Positions 15,309-17,524 of a DNA stretch of 17,524 bases are shown one piece after another. The translations under genes and the position numbers were made by a program. The stretch covers positions 1 through 17,524 of the forward strand of contig CBFHWY010000060.1 in NCBI GenBank assembly GCA_965659675.1. The letters are read 5' to 3'. The notes below the pieces were generated by a model. That model was given only the letters and a program-made list of their open reading frames with translations, made no database searches and had not been told where the DNA came from. Numbering within the stretch: position 1 is the first letter of the stretch; every line of letters starts with the position of its first letter. Source of the DNA: CBFHWY01 sp965659675. GTDB lineage: Bacteria > Bacteroidota > Bacteroidia > Flavobacteriales_G > Salibacteraceae.

Positions 15309-17366
15309 TTAGTTCTCCAGAGGCAAGGTTGAGTACTTCTCTCCATACTCCAACATCTGCTGAGTAAAGTCATCAGGGTACTCGACCTTAACGTCTGTGA
15401 TGTTGCCATCTCCGTCGTACATTGGAACAAGTCGTGGATTAATGAATCCTCCATAAGGAGCAATATTTAACTCTTCGGCGCGAGCTAATACTTCCTCGTG
15501 TAGTTCTTTATCTACCTGAACTCCATAGTTCTCTACCAGGGCTTTTCCTGCTTCGTAGTCTCCTTCTGACTTGATCCTTTGAATCTCTCTCAATAACTGT
15601 CCAAATAATTCACGAAGCTTGTCGTAATCATTTACACGGAAATAGGTCTTTCCGTCTTGCTCAACTCGCTCGATCACATTATCGGCCTTTCCCTTTTCAT
15701 AACACCATCCAGCCACTAATTGACGATTTCTCATGTGTGCTTCCTCGATCACCTCACCTGGCTCGATTCTTCTCAACTGAAGCATCAATCCATTTCGGAT
15801 GTAAGAATCGTATTCTGCTTTTCCAACATCAAGCGATTCCATTAAGCCAAGGTCAACCAATTTTTGATCATAAATAAAGTACAGGGCAACTAAATCTGCA
15901 CGTCCTTCTTCAAGCGTACTAGCGTAATTTTTCAAAGTTTCTTTTGGTGTACCAACGCCTTTGTTGAGCTTTCCAGATGCATGACCTACTACCTCGTGCA
16001 ATGCAGTATGCATTTTAGAAGCCAGTTTACCATGTTTATCCGATCTTTCAAACTCCTCATCGGTCAGACAAAACTCTTTGAGCATGCTCTTTCCACCAGC
16101 CTGGCTGTAGGCTTCTACAATATTCCCAAGGCTTACAGACTTAGAACCATGTTCAGCACGAATCCAGTTTGCGTTTGGAAGATTCACTCCAATCGGTGTT
16201 GAAGGAGAAGCATCTCCACTTTCCACGATCACATTGATCACTTTGTAGCTCACGCCTTTTACTTCTTCTTTCTTGTGCTCATCCATGATCGAAGAATTAT
16301 CTTCAAACCACTGCACATTGTCGCTCAGCACTTTCATTCGCTCTGAAGCCTCAAAGTCCTCCATCTGAATGATCGACTCATAAGTGCCACGATAGCCTTT
16401 GGAGTCGCCATAAACCTCAATGAAACCGTTGATGTAGTCGATCACATCTCCGGTGGTTTTCACCCACTGAATACTGTACTCATCCCATTTCTCCAAACTT
16501 CCGGTTTTGTAATAATCGATAAGCATTTCGAAGCCTTTCTTTTGGTCTTCACTTTCGGCAACTTTAGATGCCATCATAAGGTTTCTAACGATCTTTTGGA
16601 TCGCCGCGCTGTACATTCCTCCCACTTTGTACGTGCTTTCAGAGATGCTTCCATCTTCATTTCGAACCATCTTTGAGTTCAAACCATATGATATTGGTGT
16701 TTCATCGGTCTTGTCAATCATTTTTGCATAGAAGCCATCTACTTCTGCTTCTTTGATGTCTGGATCATAGAAATTATTGGCAGAAGCCAGAAGAAGGTCT
16801 TTGTTTGGGTCCAGACTTACGCGCTTTGCATCAATTTCCGGATTAAAAATAGCTTCGAGGACTTCATCGGAAAGACTTGCTTCTACTTCTGACATTAGTC
16901 CTTCGAAGTATTCACGGCTAAACTCAGGATTGAATTTACTCATGCTGTAATGATGATGAATCCCATTGGCAAACCAAACGCGCTTGGTATAGGTCATGAA
17001 GTTCTTCCAGTCTTCACTCTCCTTATCCCCTTGATAATTCTTAACGATCGTCTCCAGTGCCTTTCTGATCTTTAGATTATGTCGATAATTCTGATCCCAA
17101 ATGATATCTCGTCCGGCCAATGAAGCTTCGTAGAGCCAGTAAGCTAGCTGCTTTTGCTGAAGGCTTAGCTTCTCAAACCCCGGCACACGATAACGGATGA
17201 TCTTGAGGTCGGCGAACTGTTCAGCCAAGTACTGAAATTCTTCGTTTTCAACTGCAGCGCTTGTGTCGCTTTGTTCTTGGGTAGCTTCTTCTTTTGGGCT
17301 AGTGTTGCAGGAAGCAAGTAAACCGATAAAGCTTAGTCCTGCGGCAAATAGTGATAGTTTCTTCAT
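15309..17366 (-). CDS. M49 family (dipeptidyl-peptidase III-like) zinc metallopeptidase, lipoprotein
   Basis: A 685-residue protein. The N-terminus MKKLSLFAAGLSFIGLLASC is a lipoprotein signal with the lipid-modified cysteine C20, so it is membrane-anchored outside the cytoplasm. The zinc motif HEVVGH at 457-462 has the six-residue HExxxH form that defines M49: ligands H457 and H462, catalytic E458. The second motif, EEGRAD at 486-491, corresponds to EECRAE of human DPP III and supplies the third ligand, E487. M49 enzymes release dipeptides from the N-terminus of short peptides, so the likely role is peptide trimming in the periplasm or at the surface. The length is normal for the bacterial family plus a signal peptide. 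It has a perfect promoter (TTG-N19-TACATTTG) and its own terminator, so it is monocistronic. Substrate specificity cannot be read from the sequence. Confidence 0.93.
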   Translation of the reverse strand: MKKLSLFAAGLSFIGLLASCNTSPKEEATQEQSDTSAAVENEEFQYLAEQFADLKIIRYRVPGFEKLSLQQKQLAYWLYEASLAGRDIIWDQNYRHNLKIRKALETIVKNYQGDKESEDWKNFMTYTKRVWFANGIHHHYSMSKFNPEFSREYFEGLMSEVEASLSDEVLEAIFNPEIDAKRVSLDPNKDLLLASANNFYDPDIKEAEVDGFYAKMIDKTDETPISYGLNSKMVRNEDGSISESTYKVGGMYSAAIQKIVRNLMMASKVAESEDQKKGFEMLIDYYKTGSLEKWDEYSIQWVKTTGDVIDYINGFIEVYGDSKGYRGTYESIIQMEDFEASERMKVLSDNVQWFEDNSSIMDEHKKEEVKGVSYKVINVIVESGDASPSTPIGVNLPNANWIRAEHGSKSVSLGNIVEAYSQAGGKSMLKEFCLTDEEFERSDKHGKLASKMHTALHEVVGHASGKLNKGVGTPKETLKNYASTLEEGRADLVALYFIYDQKLVDLGLMESLDVGKAEYDSYIRNGLMLQLRRIEPGEVIEEAHMRNRQLVAGWCYEKGKADNVIERVEQDGKTYFRVNDYDKLRELFGQLLREIQRIKSEGDYEAGKALVENYGVQVDKELHEEVLARAEELNIAPYGGFINPRLVPMYDGDGNITDVKVEYPDDFTQQMLEYGEKYSTLPLEN

Positions 17367-17385
17367 TTAGATTTTCTTAGGATTC

Positions 17386-17415
17386 CAAATGTATTAAAAT
17401 AGCGTCAAGCTACAA
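17386..17415 (-). promoter_or_regulatory. Bacteroidota promoter of the M49 gene
   Basis: On the minus strand TTG (17413-17415) is followed after exactly 19 bases by TACATTTG (17386-17393), a perfect match to the TTG-N19-TAnnTTTG pattern. This is the best promoter in the window. The predicted start near 17381 leaves a 14-15 base leader. The -33 TTG lies inside the first unit of the 14-bp array. Confidence 0.7.
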
Positions 17416-17445
17416 GCCCCATGCTACAAGCCCCATGCTACAAGC
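17402..17445 (+). repeat. 7/14-bp-period array upstream of the M49 gene
   Basis: GCTACAAGCCCCAT occurs at 17409-17422 and 17423-17436, followed by a partial copy GCTACAAGC at 17437-17445. It can also be read as heptamers: GCGTCAA, GCTACAA, GCCCCAT, GCTACAA, GCCCCAT, GCTACAA. It overlaps and extends upstream from the -33 element of the M49 promoter. Confidence 0.85.
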
Positions 17446-17462
17446 AGATACCAAAACTATGT

Positions 17463-17524
17463 TTAACGTATACTGATCCTATGCACACTGCGCCCTTGCT
17501 CTGTTTCTAACTCCAATGTATAAA
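17463..17524 (-). CDS. Possible C-terminal fragment of a gene entering from the right edge
   Basis: On the minus strand one frame is open from the window edge to TAA at 17463-17465 and reads YTLELETEQGRSVHRISIR. The composition looks like a natural protein end, and the other two frames have stops. Nineteen residues are too few to identify a family or to exclude chance. If real, this gene lies upstream of the M49 gene in the same direction, with a gap of 96 bases. Confidence 0.35.
   Translation of the reverse strand, partial: YTLELETEQGRSVHRISIR

Overview
The window comes from the chromosome of a Bacteroidota bacterium, most likely of the order Flavobacteriales. Four things point there: a type IX secretion system (T9SS) Plug protein, a 1581-residue secreted protein ending in a T9SS type A sorting domain, a TonB-dependent receptor with an N-terminal carboxypeptidase-like regulatory domain, and repeated copies of the Bacteroidota -7 promoter box TAnnTTTG with no Shine-Dalgarno sequences. 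The species cannot be named from this sequence.

Layout from left to right. (1) 1-760, minus: start of an AT-rich secreted protein that runs off the left edge. It joins a tail-fibre-like 'GLGTSSP..LDVNG' motif to a phage-type DUF7483-like domain, and it has no ATG at the expected start. (2) 868-5273, minus: a housekeeping block read in the order Plug protein, ApaG, pruA (proline catabolism), a rho-independent terminator, a DivIC/FtsB-like division protein and a membrane-anchored TlpA-like thioredoxin. (3) 5373-9323, plus: a TonB-dependent receptor, a DUF2279 protein and an Smr-domain protein. (4) 9324-10044: an accessory island holding a four-helix-bundle (S23/IVP) gene on the minus strand between two arrays of 7-bp-period repeats. 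(5) 10045-10405, plus: RNase P RNA (rnpB) with its own promoter and a strong terminator. (6) 10454-15199, minus: the very large T9SS cargo protein with a beta-helix, Ig-like modules and the sorting domain. (7) 15309-17366, minus: an M49 (dipeptidyl-peptidase III family) lipoprotein, with another 7-bp-period array in its promoter region. A short C-terminal fragment of a further minus-strand gene may enter at the right edge.

Functionally this is mostly ordinary core genome: division, proline degradation, cell-envelope redox, outer-membrane transport, protein export through T9SS and tRNA maturation. The Plug protein and the sorting-domain protein belong to the same export system, as component and client, although they are 5 kb apart.

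No wholly new multigene system was found. The best leads are regulatory or structural. In four genes a TAnnTTTG-type box lies exactly 4 bases before the start codon. In rnpB the same box lies 4 bases before the predicted RNA 5' end, so those four mRNAs may be leaderless. Three intergenic arrays share a 7-bp period; two flank the S23 gene in inverted orientation, and two abut promoters. The left-edge gene may start at ATT or have lost its start codon.
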